A stretch of 64,000 nucleotides of DNA. It comes from Ectobius pallidus (lineage: Eukaryota > Arthropoda > Insecta > Blattodea > Ectobiidae). The translations under genes were made by a program, and so were the position numbers. Below the pieces are notes generated by a model. It ran no database searches, was not told where the DNA came from, and saw only the letters and a list, made by a program, of their open reading frames with translations. Positions 46,868 through 57,775 of this stretch are shown piece after piece. Every line of letters starts with the position of its first letter. The first letter of the stretch is position 1. The stretch is from assembly GCA_964059195.1 (NCBI GenBank), contig CAXKWD010000011.1, positions 29,681,066 through 29,745,065 of the forward strand, read 5' to 3'.

Positions 46868-47248
46868 CTGTATCTGATACCCTATGATCCCCAGGTGGGG
46901 CGAAGGGGCCTCCAAGTGGAGGTTTCATTACCTATACTAATTTTGATATGCTTATTTTCCGAGAGAGGGTAGAGGGACAGGTGTTAAGCCCATCGCCTCG
47001 CAACCCCCCTCTGGAAACTAAGTATTTCTTGGACGTGAAAGGGCCGAGAAATTTAGTCCAGAGGCTCTAATTTAGGCTTGAAGTTCTTTTACGTGCCGTA
47101 AATCTACGACACGGGACCCCAGCTTAACGTCCCTCCCGGAGGACTCCGTGCCCAGGATTTTTACGTCCTGAAAAATCCATCGACCGCGGCCGGGTTTGAT
47201 CCCGCGCCCTGCGGATCTAGAGGCGGGCACGCTACCTCTAGACCGACA
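46868..47248 (-). mobile_element. SINE family B, full length, 11-bp target duplication
   Basis: On the minus strand the tRNA-like head has GTCTAGAGGTAGCGTGCCC (A box region) and GCGGGATCAAACCCGGCC (B box), and the body continues as in the copy at 17338-17688. TTATTAAATAT flanks it at 46857-46867 and 47249-47259. The head is better preserved than in the other copies, so this is the best copy for inferring the parent tRNA. Confidence 0.92.
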
Positions 47249-47259
47249 TTATTAAATAT

Positions 47260-47929
47260 AGAAGATGTAGTAATAATTAACATTAACAAGGAAGAATGTA
47301 CTACCGAGAGAATGGCATAGAAATGTAAATAGTAAATTATTAGAATAAGAAAAAGGCTATTGTTTGTCATGTATTTCGTTCATGGATCTTGGAATATTAT
47401 TTTATTATGACACTATTTGTTTTAAATTAATTTTAAAGCCTTCAGTATTTGGGGGGGGGGGGGGCTCAGTGGCATTGAATTTATTTTCATTAATATAAAA
47501 CATATTTTAATAATAAACATTCACATGCATATGTTAACTTAGCTACATTTTGAAACATAATTTTCCATTAGTATTGACAGCAGTCGAAAGGATTAGCCTA
47601 CTAATGCTTCCTCAATCTGTTAGTTATTAATTGATTAATTCAGTGGGCGAAGAAGACTGTGTAAATTGAATTGCTAAGCAGGGTACTGTTAAAAATAAGC
47701 AGATAAATTGAGAAAGGCTCGAGATGAACGGTTACATAGGAGCTGTAACAAATTGGATGAGCATGAGTGTGTGCGTCTGTGTGTATGAAAGAGGGAGAGA
47801 GAGGGAGAGGGAGAGAGAGAGACAGACGGGCATTGTTACTCACCTCCAGGACATTGTCTGTACGAGATCTAATTAATTACGGCCACTCACTTGTTGTTGA
47901 TGCAAACACCTCCCTCCAGTCTTACAGGG
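47260..47929. other. Intervening DNA with a G-run and a GA microsatellite
   Basis: A 14-base G run lies at 47451-47464. A (GA)n/(GGGAGA)n stretch lies at 47788-47822. No gene recognised. Confidence 0.55.
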
Positions 47930-48280
47930 CGATCTGTCAGTCAGGCAGTCAGTAAATCATGGAATCAGCCAGTCTCACATCTACCCATCAACTGATTCAG
48001 TCTCTGAGTACCTTTCTGAATCAGCCGTATTCACAAGCTTAACTTAATTGAAGAGTTACTAACCAACTGAACCAGTACAAATAAACGAAGAAGTGAGCTT
48101 ATGAGCGAATTCAACAGTTTTACAGTAAGAAGTTATTACATAAGTAAATAAGCCTTTTTCAAATCCGTCAGAAAGTCAAATAAGTTGTTTGTCAATGCTG
48201 GGCACCCAAACACCCATCAGGAAGTCAGTAAGATAATCAGCCGATTTCAAAATAGCTAAGCAATTAATCTTTTTTTCTTC
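47930..48280 (+). repeat. Degenerate CAGTCAGT/AATCAGCC repeat, left block
   Basis: Short steps such as GTCAGTCAGGCAGTCAGTAA, GAATCAGCC, TGATTCAGTC and AAGTCAGTAAGATAATCAGC recur irregularly. The same theme resumes at 49035-49340, beyond the LINE remnant, suggesting one older array split by that insertion. Confidence 0.5.
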
Positions 48281-48285
48281 TTACT

Positions 48286-48960
48286 TCATGCATTAGGCAT
48301 TTCTGCCTGTTGCAATCTACATATATTATTCATGCCATCTTTTAAAATGTCTACCCATACTTCTCTTTCCTCTTGTTTTATAATATTTAAAAATGAGTGT
48401 GGTAATCTTTTGAGTGCCATTCTCTGTACATCAGTTACCCATTTAGTATTGCTTTCTTTTGCTTTATCGTTCAGGTTATATATCCTTAATTCTTCCCTCA
48501 TTTCTTCATCGCATTTCTTCATTATATTTCATCTCATTTCTTCCATCTCTTATGGTCGGGTTTTCTATATCCTGCAATTGCTCTTAGGAACTTCGTTTCA
48601 CTTACTTTGACTCTATTTTTTCAGTCATAATCCACATTTCACTACCATATAATAATTTTGGCAATGACATAACTTTATAAAATGTTATTACTGTCTATCT
48701 TCTTGCTTTATTCTTTATTGAATTCTTTAAAATACCATTCAGGTAATTGAATCTTTCTATTTTCTTACCTTTATCTAGGGCATCCCATAAACTTGTATTC
48801 GTCTAAGTGTGCATTATAGCCTATTATTTCCTATTAGAATTTTAGATCCAATACTTTCTTTGCCTATAAATGTCATAACTTTACTTTTGTATGTTGACAT
48901 CATCATATTGTAGTTCATTGCTACATTTTTAATTCATATACTGTACTGCTTTCTGTAAAT
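48286..48960 (-). pseudogene. LINE reverse transcriptase C-terminal pseudogene, second family
   Basis: On the minus strand, with stops and frameshifts, the sequence reads NYNMMMSTYKSKVM, FNYLNGILKNSI, SLPKLLYGSEMWIM and, in the last frame, EEMREELRIYNLNDKAKE then WVTDVQRMALKRLP. The order is that of the RT thumb, the LLYGSE-W block, and a C-terminal EELRIYNLNDK--KW--HVQRM--RLPK segment of non-LTR elements. The family differs from the one at 27835-28250. The catalytic YADD is upstream of what survives. Confidence 0.75.
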
Positions 48961-49034
48961 TAATTTTAGAACTAGAGATTATAACCTGTGAGAGTAAAGT
49001 CATATTTATTAAAATTCCTGGAGTAAAATTAATT

Positions 49035-49340
49035 AGATATTAAATGATAGAATCAGCCACATACCTGGAAGTCTCAGTCACTAATTGACTGAATCGGCCT
49101 TGTTTCACACTTTCTAATTAGTCATTAAATAAATAAATTATCGATTATAAATAAATACAATATCAGTCAGTAAAAAAGCACCTTATTTCAAAACCAATAT
49201 TCATTCAGTCGATCAGTAAAGGGCATATTGTATATCAAGAAGCACTCAGTTAGTCTGGATGTTGACGAAACCAGGGAGTCAGTTCTCATTGAATTAGAAA
49301 ATAGATAGAAATTTAATAAATTAGCCAATCAGGTATTCTG
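49035..49340 (+). repeat. Degenerate CAGTCAGT/AATCAGCC repeat, right block
   Basis: Steps such as GAATCAGCCAC, TCTCAGTCACTAATTGACTG, TATCAGTCAGTAA, TTCAGTCGATCAG and GGGAGTCAGTTC repeat the theme of 47930-48280 with much divergence. Confidence 0.45.
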
Positions 49341-50589
49341 GGTACCAGTCGATCACAAGTTTCAACCCCTCTCATTACTAATTGCGTATTTTGTTACCGT
49401 AGGTAATTGTTTTCAGTACAAAAAAAGCAGTAGCCTATCTGTTATCTGTTATAACTGACATTGTGGCTTCGTAACTTTAACTAATGTTTCAAATTATGAC
49501 ATTTTATTCTAATCCTAGGTTTTGTATTTTTACTATTAATGTTTTAAATAAATCAGGATGGGATAGTCAGATTACCCCAGATAAGTTAGATCATGATATG
49601 TTTCCTTAATTTTATTTTATTTTAAGATTTACTATGAGCTTTCATTTATTGTTGACATATTTAATTTTAATTATTGACCTTTAATACGTTGCTTTTCTTT
49701 ATACGAAGAGCAAACTTGTGGGTAAGAGAGGCCGTTGCGTAATGCTGACGACCTCACCATTTCATGTAAATATCTAGGAGCCTCAACCTCCTGGCACCTT
49801 AAAGAACCACACAGATTTTTTTACATATTAATTTCATATAGGGCTAGGTAGTTAAAATTCATTTAAAGTTCGACCGAAGTAAAAATTTAAATTAAAAACA
49901 AACCTAAATCCCGTTGACCTATTCTATTAGCTTTTAAACTGGTAGCAATGGACGTGTAAGAAGGAAATTTTACAATTGTCAGTAACAGTTACAAAAAAAA
50001 GTTGTAGACCTATGTTTATTTCTGTCACTCAATAATATAAAATCTCAACAGTTACAATTCTAAAAATAGGCCTATAACAATAACTTGCAAATTTATCTAT
50101 AGGATTCTGACATGAGTAACCCTCTCAGTAAAAAAGGTGTGTTGAAAATCTTAGAGACGTGAGGATGTAAACTAAGATTACTTCTCTTTTGGATTCCTTT
50201 TAATACTCTATAATTTAAATTTAGAAGAGATAAGAAAATAAAACAAAAACTGTTAATCAAAATTCTGTGTAAATAATGGAATGGTTTTGTATTAGTTATG
50301 TTGCTCAAAGATGACAAAACACAAAATAAACATATCATTGTAATATGTTGAATGATTTACCAGGAATTGCACTTCTGGCAATTAACATTGTTTGATTTGC
50401 AGAAATTCCCTTTATAGGTTAACCTAAATCTGAAAATACTTACATTAACCGGGTGTGCTCTAGTACCAATTACCGAGAAAAGTGTAAATATGATAGTAAA
50501 AACATTAGCATTTCGTAAGTATAGAGGCAATTGGTAGGAAAGAAATTATATCGTGCAAGAACTCTTCCTTGTGTTGGTTATTTAACGAC
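49341..50589. other. Intervening DNA, no gene recognised
   Basis: AT-rich, no landmarks. An 81-codon minus-strand frame at 50093-50338 shows no known domain. Confidence 0.5.
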
Positions 50590-50760
50590 GGGGGTGTACA
50601 GCGACTGAGGCGTACGACTGTCGCGTTGCCGGCGGCAAGGAGAACCGAAGATATGTGGTTCAAATCCAGGCTATGGCATTGAATTTTTCAGTCTGACTCT
50701 TCCTTTCAAGCTTAGCCTACACCCGGGCAGTGTGTGTTTACATCCAAACATGCACATATA
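50590..50760 (+). mobile_element. Possible tRNA-derived SINE (family E)
   Basis: A GC-rich head contains a B-box-like GTGGTTCAAATCCAGGC (about 50657-50673), preceded by GAGGCGTACGACTGTCGCG where an A box would be expected. The body has CACCCGGGCAGTGTGTG. Neither a tail nor a target duplication was found. Confidence 0.45.
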
Positions 50761-51171
50761 AAGGTGGGGGCAATGGGTGCAATTGTCCCCCCCCCCGACT
50801 AATGACCGAAGCACTTTATTTCGACCAATTTCTAGATTTTGAAATCGTCATAAGGACATCACTACCTGTTTACAAGAATCAGTATTAACTCATTACTACT
50901 TAAGTAGATTACATCGATAGATCAAGTATGTTTCACTCGAAATTATTGATGAATATAACATCGCGAAGTTTGATTGAACGATTCAAAAATTGAGCTCCGG
51001 GCCTCTCGCCAACAAACGAATGATGGAACGATGGAAATGGCCGTAAAAAAAGATTGGAGTTTAATATATTAAAAGGCCAAAAAAAAAAAAAAAAAACAGA
51101 TCACTTAAATTTTAAGTTGAAATCAAAATTATGAAGTAGTGCTTTTAATAAAATTACTGCAATTGTATACT
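50761..51171. other. Intervening DNA with C-run and A-run
   Basis: A C-run at 50788-50797 and a run of about 20 A at 51078-51097. No gene recognised. Confidence 0.55.
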
Positions 51172-51342
51172 TTTTCTGCCAGACCAGTGTCTTCTGGTAT
51201 AACTGCCTGCTTCACGAAATCTTCACATGGCCTCTTGCACCATGGTGTACGGTGAACCTAAGGTTGCAGCAGCATAACGGAGGCTGCGTCCATCATCAAT
51301 TAGAGCAACAGCTTTGGCAACGTCTTCGGGACTGAGAGGCAT
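51172..51342 (-). pseudogene. Tc1-like transposase N-terminal HTH remnant
   Basis: From an ATG at 51340-51342 the minus strand encodes MPLSPEDVAKAVALIDDG, RSLRYAAATLG and SPYTMVQEAM. This is the paired-like helix-turn-helix that binds the terminal repeats in Tc1-group transposases. The frame is broken by a TGA and then continues as RFREAGSYTRRHWSGR, the basic GRPR-like linker that follows the first HTH in this group. The catalytic DDE domain is absent. The start is strongly supported by the usual M-LS start of these proteins. Confidence 0.8.
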
Positions 51343-53090
51343 AATTTCAACTAAACTTACCTACAGAATCACTTCCATGCAAAGGGAGACAGTTTCCTTT
51401 AAGTTTGGAAGGAAATGACGCAATACAACAATGAAACATCTTGCAATGTGTATGACAAGCTAGTGCAGATAATCAGATCGGAAACGGCCTATCGCGAAGT
51501 TTTTTTGTTTTGTTTGGCGATAAAGTGAAGATATTAAGAAAGCGGATATGCTGTATCTATAGCTAATGGTCCAATAAAAATAATTCATCCTCACCAACAA
51601 CAATGTATAAACATCCAGACAATTTATGTTTAATCTTAAAATTACAACAAATTTTACAGTGATAGGATTTTTTTTCCCTGTCAGTGTATTTAAGAACCAT
51701 ATTATTTACCTACTTACTTCTAATTAATTGTTTTTTCTTTCTCTATTCCTGTGTTTTTATTTTACTTTTTTTAAGTCAGACAAACAGAGCATTATTTAAA
51801 TGCAAATATTACATGAATAACAAACTAAAATTTTATGATTTTTTTTTGTTTAGAACGAATTTTCTGGAAGATAGGTAAAATCACACAAAAATTGCCCAAA
51901 CGAAATCCTCTATCCACGCCTGCATCAAAATCTCCTATAACCCAGTGTTGAGCAGGTTTTAAGTGGGTCACAGGTTTTCACCATTAAAGAATAATATGCC
52001 AAGTGCAGATTACCTGGCGGGATTACCTACCAGACCAGGAGACAGAAAATCTTACACATTTAATATGAGTAAGTGCTCAGGTTTCTAGAAATTAAACGAA
52101 TTGTGAAAGAGCGAGGGAGGGTGGGCGCAGGAAACGAAATCGGCTTTTGTTCCGAAGCCGATGATTGGTCTGCTATGTTTTTCCGGGAGCGAGGTGAGGA
52201 CTAGGAGCTCCCGAGGAATGTGCTTGGAGACCACTATTTATTTGTCAAACTAATTCTTTCATCAACAATTGCAGGTTTTTTGTGTCTGTGTGTGTTTTAA
52301 AACACTTGTTTTTTTAAAGCTGAAATGTTGAACATCATTGGGGCTAATAGTAGCATTTCTTGTGTTAGCTTTCGCAGGTTTACGGCTTTATTCTGCGTGC
52401 CATTGAATTACTAATTCCTCCCCTCTTCCCTTCTGCTCTACCTCCCCCGTCCACTCACTTACCAATTAAGGCAAATGTGCTGAACAGAGGTAGTTGGAAT
52501 AACAGTAGCCCCAGTAAGTGATTGTAGTCTGCACAGGAAAGTGACGAAATGGCTAGATTAACTTAATATCAGAGAATGGAAAATACTCTGTCATTTGTTT
52601 CCCCCACCTCCGTATTAATACTCTCCCATAGGACTTCTATCTCCTAAATGAAACCGCAGGTCTCTCGAAAAGAAGAAAAAAGTGTCATAATCCTGTAAAC
52701 ACTAACTCTAATGGAGCCGAAGTTACTTTTATTTTCAACTTCTCGTCGTCTCTATATCACACTTTGCATGTTTCGCCAATTCTTTTGTTGGGCATAAATT
52801 ACGTTCCCCATCTAAAGTTGACCCAAAACAAAGTTAGTTAACCAGAACCAGTTTTGGCATTAGACATCAGCAAAAATTTCAATCTCAAGTAATTTTGTTA
52901 ATTACATCCACAATCTGATTTTATCAGCAGGATAATATACTTCGTGGTATACAGTTTCAACACATCAGTTCATCTTACGATTTACTGAGAAAAAGTTAGG
53001 AACTAGTTCATATGCCGTTTGAAATGTAAATTACATTAATCGTACATGTTTAAGTTGGTTGTATGATGGCTTGCTAATTTTTCTTTCTTT
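51343..53090. other. Intervening DNA, no gene recognised
   Basis: AT-rich with a GC-richer patch at 52090-52230. No coding domain, RNA or repeat family recognised. Confidence 0.5.
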
Positions 53091-53094
53091 CATG

Positions 53095-53660
53095 CTTTAA
53101 TGCTCATTTCCTGTAACTTTCATGCTTACATGCTTTCAATTGTTGCCTTTTTGTCTATTTCCTCCCTTGCTCTCTTGCTTTCTTGCTCTCTCGCTTTCTC
53201 GCTTTCTTGCTTGCTTATTTGTTTCCTTGTTTCTTGCTTTCTCATTCACTTACTCTCTTTTCTGCTTCCTTTCTTGCTTTCTTGATTTCTGAGTCTTTAC
53301 TTTCTTACTGTATTACTATTCTTTCGTTTGTTCTTTCTTTCGTTCGTTCGTTCGTTCTTTCTTTCTTTCTTTCGTTCGTTCTTTCTTTCTTTCTTTCGTT
53401 CGTTCTTTCTTTCTTTCTTTCTTTCGTTCGTTCTTTCTTTCTTTCGTTCGTTCGTTCGTTCGTTCGTTCTTTCTTTCTTTCGTTCGTTCGTTCTTTCTTT
53501 CGTTCGTTCTTTCTTTCTTTCGTTCTTTCTTTCTTTCGTTCTTTCGTTCTTTCGTTCTTCCGTTCTTTCTTTCTTTCCTGTTTAGTTCCTTGGTGAATTG
53601 CTTGCTTACTTTCTTGCTTGCTTTCTCTCTCTCTCTCTTTTCCCATTTCCCTCTCCCTCT
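53095..53660 (+). repeat. TTTC/TTCG microsatellite in a pyrimidine-rich tract
   Basis: From about 53320 to 53580 the sequence alternates clusters of TTTC with clusters of TTCG (GTTC), with very few other bases. Irregular CTTT steps flank it on both sides. All six frames are open through it and give artificial serine-phenylalanine or lysine-glutamate proteins, which are not genes. Confidence 0.92.
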
Positions 53661-54543
53661 CATTCTACTACAAAATGCTACAGTGAACTCAAGACAAGAG
53701 TATGAAGAATCACTTCTGGACTTACGGCTGAATGTTTTATTTTCCGCCAAATCTTATTGTCTTTTGGATATCTGCATACTTTTATACAAGCCTGATATTA
53801 TTTTTTACTACGTTCATTGAAGTAAGACATATTTCTGAAGATAAGAAATACCACATAAATAAATAAATACGTTCATTCTTGGGTCCCTTGCACACGAATT
53901 TTCACATTATCAACCTGAAATCTTTTTATAAACATTCTCTACGAAAATCTTCTGAGTTCTTGTGACAGCAAAACCTGACGAAGTCCTAAAGTAGTTGAAC
54001 GTAACACAAATTCAACTTTTGCAACTGTACTGTACATCCCTCGCATGGTATCGGGTATACTAAACATGTTATATTATGTTTGGGGTCTTTTTTGACCCCA
54101 CAATGATTTAGGTCATAAACATCCGAACCCTAGTAATGAATATAGATTTGGTTAATAAGATAATCATTTTTAGAGATATTAGCTTGTTTTTGCAACGGAG
54201 ATTGTTCCATGAAATTTACCAGAACATGTAACTTGTAACATACCCGAGTAACTATAACCTTTGTCGAGGACTTGAGCCAGCGATGTGTCCCTTTGCGGAC
54301 CGTACGCCCTTTCCCGATAGCGAAACTCCAAATCCATCTAGTGTTGTATTAATTACTACCTCCTCGCATCCTAAATGCAGCCTTATTGTTCGCTATAGAA
54401 TTCCCTTATGCAGAAACTGCGTGGAATAGTAATGAAGTTAATTCTAGTCACATTTTATAAGTATTTTTAAAATATAAGTTATTAAATTAGCAGTAGAATT
54501 AGGCCTCATTTTCTTTTCTTTTAGGTTATATATATATAGGCCT
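53661..54543. other. Intervening DNA with an isolated hAT-like terminus
   Basis: The 54108-54135 terminus matches the 3' end at 46652-46680. Just before it, GGGGTCTTTTTTGACCCC (54086-54103) forms a perfect small hairpin. No gene recognised. Confidence 0.5.
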
Positions 54544-54544
54544 A

Positions 54545-54955
54545 CGAGGGAGAATCAAATGAAAACCACAATTAATTTTTTACTATTTTTCTGCAGTAAG
54601 AATGTTTGCTTGTACATTAATTTTCTACATAGTCCCCTCCCAGTTCAATGCACTTATGCCATCAGATAGGAAGTGCTTCGATACCGCATGAGAAAAATTA
54701 TTCTGGTTGACACTGTAGGCCCTCATGCACCGCCGACTGGATGTCTTCATAAGACTTGAACTTCTCCCCTCCAAGGAGCTCCGTTAATGGACCAAATATG
54801 TTGAAATCTGATGGTGCAAACCCTGGCAAGTATGGCAGATGTGGGAGGCACTTGAAGTATATGTCGTCGATGGTTTTCATGGTTGCACGAGCTGCATGAG
54901 GGCGGGCGTTATCATGTTGAAGCAAAACACCTGCTCGCAGCAACCCCCATCAGTT
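54545..54955 (-). pseudogene. mariner transposase 3' end, copy 1
   Basis: The minus strand encodes LLQHDNARPHAARATMKTID, the catalytic block with the second aspartate in HDNARPH, then PYLPGFAPSDFNIFGPL, then GGEKFKSYEDIQSAVHEGLQ. The third catalytic aspartate, normally in PYSPDLAP, is glycine here. The 3' UTR and terminal repeat CGAGGGAGAATCAAATGAAA follow to 54545, next to a TA dinucleotide (54543-54544), as in mariner insertions. The N-terminal DNA-binding half and the first aspartate are missing. The copy abuts an inverted relative. Confidence 0.85.
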
Positions 54956-55232
54956 TGTCACCATCAGATTTCCAAATCTTTGGTCCGTTAAATGATCTCC
55001 TTGGAGGGAAGAAGTTCAAATCTGATGAAGACGTCCAATCGATGGTGCAGGAGTGGCTACAGCGTCAACCAAAATAATTTTTCTCATGCGGTATAGAAGA
55101 TCTTCCTATCCAATGGCGTAAGTGCATTGAACTCGGAGGGGACTATGTAGAAAATAATGTACAAGCAAACATTCTTCCTGCAGTAAAATAGTGTAAAAAA
55201 TTAATTGCGGTTTTCATTTGATTCTCCCTCGT
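54945..55232 (+). pseudogene. mariner transposase 3' end, copy 2 (inverted to copy 1)
   Basis: The plus strand encodes SPSDFQIFGPLNDLLGGKKF, KSDEDVQSMVQEWLQRQPK and a stop, followed by the same 3' terminal repeat read outward (GATTCTCCCTCGT). It begins within the catalytic region at CCCCCATCAG. Together with copy 1 it forms a head-to-head palindrome about 690 bp long whose arms differ by roughly 10-15%. Confidence 0.8.
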
Positions 55233-55242
55233 GTGTGTGTGT

Positions 55243-55261
<19 letters not shown>

Positions 55262-55278
<17 letters not shown>

Positions 55279-55296
55279 TTATTTATTTATTTATTG
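55262..55296. repeat. (TA)n and (TTTA)n microsatellite
   Basis: Follows a short GT run (55231-55240) directly after the end of mariner copy 2. Confidence 0.9.
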
Positions 55297-55582
55297 CAAA
55301 ATAACTACTGCTTGAAGAGTTCTGTCAGATAGTCGTAGGCCTGGGTGTTCTTTAACTAAACTAAACCGAATTAAACTAACAAATTAAAAGAACTAACTAA
55401 ACTAAATGGTACTGCATTTGTGACCAAGGGAAGGACGGCCTTGCGGCTGTACGCCATTTACCTCTTCATCTTTCTACTTCATTAGCAGACGACATGATTG
55501 GGTACCAGTGGTAAATGTCGTTAATGGCAGTTTTTAAACAGGAGACGACACTTCTTTATTCATGTAACTAATTTCTTCTTGC

Positions 55583-55798
55583 GAAGTCTGATTAAGACGT
55601 CCAATCGGCGGTGCACGAGTGGCTTCAGCGTCAACCAAATAATTTTTCCCACGCGGCATCGAAGCACTTCCTATCCGATGGATTAAGTGCGTTGAGCTAG
55701 GAGGGAACTAAGTAGAAAAATAATGTACAAGCAAACATTCTTCCTGCAGTAAAATAGTGGGAAAAAATCAATTGCGGTTTTCATTTGATTCTCCCTCG
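55583..55798 (+). pseudogene. mariner transposase 3' end, copy 3
   Basis: Matches copy 2 from TTAAGACGTCCAATCGGCGG onward (VHEWLQRQPN in the coding part, out of frame upstream) and ends with GATTCTCCCTCG followed by TA at 55799-55800. It is in the same orientation as copy 2 and 350 bp downstream. Confidence 0.8.
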
Positions 55799-55800
55799 TA

Positions 55801-57687
55801 GTTGGTAGGATTTTGGCGATATGATAAACATGGCAAGTTTTTGGTCGTTGTGGACGATTGTCTTGACCGGAACTGCTACTTTTTTTTTTAACTAGCACCG
55901 CAAATATCCTCACGGGGTGGAGTGCTGTTACTTTGAGATCCGGGTATTCAGGTCCCTAATCAAGAACTAACATTATCAGTACACTGACTACTCACAGGCA
56001 AGGAAGATTCTCATAAACAGGAACTGAAGATGGCATAAAACCTGCTATGCCGAGATACATCTTCCAATTCTGCATTGACTATGCAACGTCCTGGGATTAC
56101 GATGAACATCTGTTGATTGCACAAACAAGATATTTGCTATATTCCGTCACACACACAGACATACACACACACACACACACATATATATATACTGGTTTTA
56201 CAGCACTGCTGATTAGTTTTATCAAGACATTTATATACTTTTTAACGACATTCAATAGACATTGAGTGGGAACTACTTTATTGACAATTTTAACATAATT
56301 TTTATTCGCACATGTGAACACTACATAGGCCTATTTTATATTTTATATTGTTTAACAATAAATCATTATGTTATAATTTCAAAGTAATCCCAAATAGTTG
56401 GTGTCTTTCATTTTAAGTAGAAAAATTGAAGTAATAAGGACAAATTGTATCAATGTATCTTTTTCGACCCTCAAAGGTAAATATGAAATTTATCAATTTA
56501 TAATCATTATATTAGCTATGATAATCTCTGAACTTCTGCATAGTGAGTTTCCTCAGTGGAGCCGTGAGAGGCAGGGTGGATGCAAGATCATGTGCCACAC
56601 AACTAAGAAAGGGCGGGTTGCCTCTAATTAGCAACATGGGCGTCTTGTACGAGAGCAGCTCAATAACTAAACACGTCCCGCCATTGCCAATTTCCAATTC
56701 GGAGACGCGCTGCCAAGAGGAGATGCTTCTGCTGCCCGGGCCGTGAATGTATGTATCTGGATGTTATCTGCATATAGCTACGGGCGTACTCCTCTCTCGA
56801 AACTCGAGAGTTCTGTTTCTGGAGCACGTAAATTTTGTACAGAAAATATGGTTTTCAACATATAACTTGTATTATGAAAAATAAATAAAAATAATTGAAG
56901 AGTTTACTTCAAATGTGACTCTCCAATTTTTAAAGATTTTGTGTTTAGCCAACGAATACTTGAAACTACCTTTCTTGAACGCATGATGAACGTTTTATGT
57001 CAAAACTATGTTAGTCCCACACTGAAGAGACGTCAAAATTAAAAAATCTACGTATGTTAATAATACACAACATGGTAGCAGTAGAACTGTGATCACATGA
57101 CTAAGACATAAGATATCTTGATATTGCACACATATGCATAAAATGTAATTAATTTAATACAATGTAAATATAACTTATAGGTTTAGGGAAGACTTGTTTG
57201 AATCCCAGTCATGGGTTTCCAGTTCTACTGATCTAAACATACTTATTTTTACACAGACACCTCCATACTTTCATTGAATAAAAAAGTATGTTCCAAAAAT
57301 ATAGTTTATGTCTTAAAGTTTCGAGTTATTTTAAATTTCTTTTCTTTTGTTAACATTTTCATTTCATGAAAGAAGCACCATGGAAAATAAATCTTTCAAC
57401 TGAGAATAATAATTTGGGAAGTTTGTTTTAGTAAAAGAATATCATTTGCTGTAATTTTATAGGAGAGAATAAAATCTACATTGTGCTCATATTAGGGAAA
57501 TCGTAAGTTCATAAGCCTGGCAACCATTATTAGTTTGGCCATAAAGGTTTTTCTCGCTCGCAGAAACGAATTCAGGATTGGAGTTTTGATAATGTAGACT
57601 TAGAATAAGCCTATGATACATATAACAAATGGAAATAATTTACGTCCATACTCTTTCTAGTGGTAACCTACACCAATAATTTTTTAT
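55801..57687. other. Intervening DNA with a CA microsatellite
   Basis: (CA)n and (TA)n at 56148-56190. A GC-richer patch at 56540-56830 has overlapping frames of 61-77 codons on both strands without known domains. No gene called. Confidence 0.5.
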
Positions 57688-57775
57688 TGCTCCTCTCACG
57701 CAGCGGGCCCGGGTTCGAATTCTGGTCGGGGCAAGTGACCTAGGTGGGGTTCTTCCTCACTTGTGAGACAAATAT
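57688..57775 (+). mobile_element. SINE family A, head only
   Basis: CTCTCACGCAGCGGGCCCGG followed by GTTCGAATTC matches the tRNA-like head of SINE A (minus strand of about 2400-2480), with the B box intact. Homology continues through AGGTGGGGTTCTTCCTCAC to about 57775 and then stops, so the 3' part is missing. LINE-mobilised SINEs usually lose the 5' end, so this is an unusual remnant. Confidence 0.75.

Noticed and set aside
53183..53750. Open frames of 85-144 codons in all phases
   Set aside because: They are translations of the TTTC/TTCG microsatellite (serine-phenylalanine-leucine or lysine-glutamate-arginine only).
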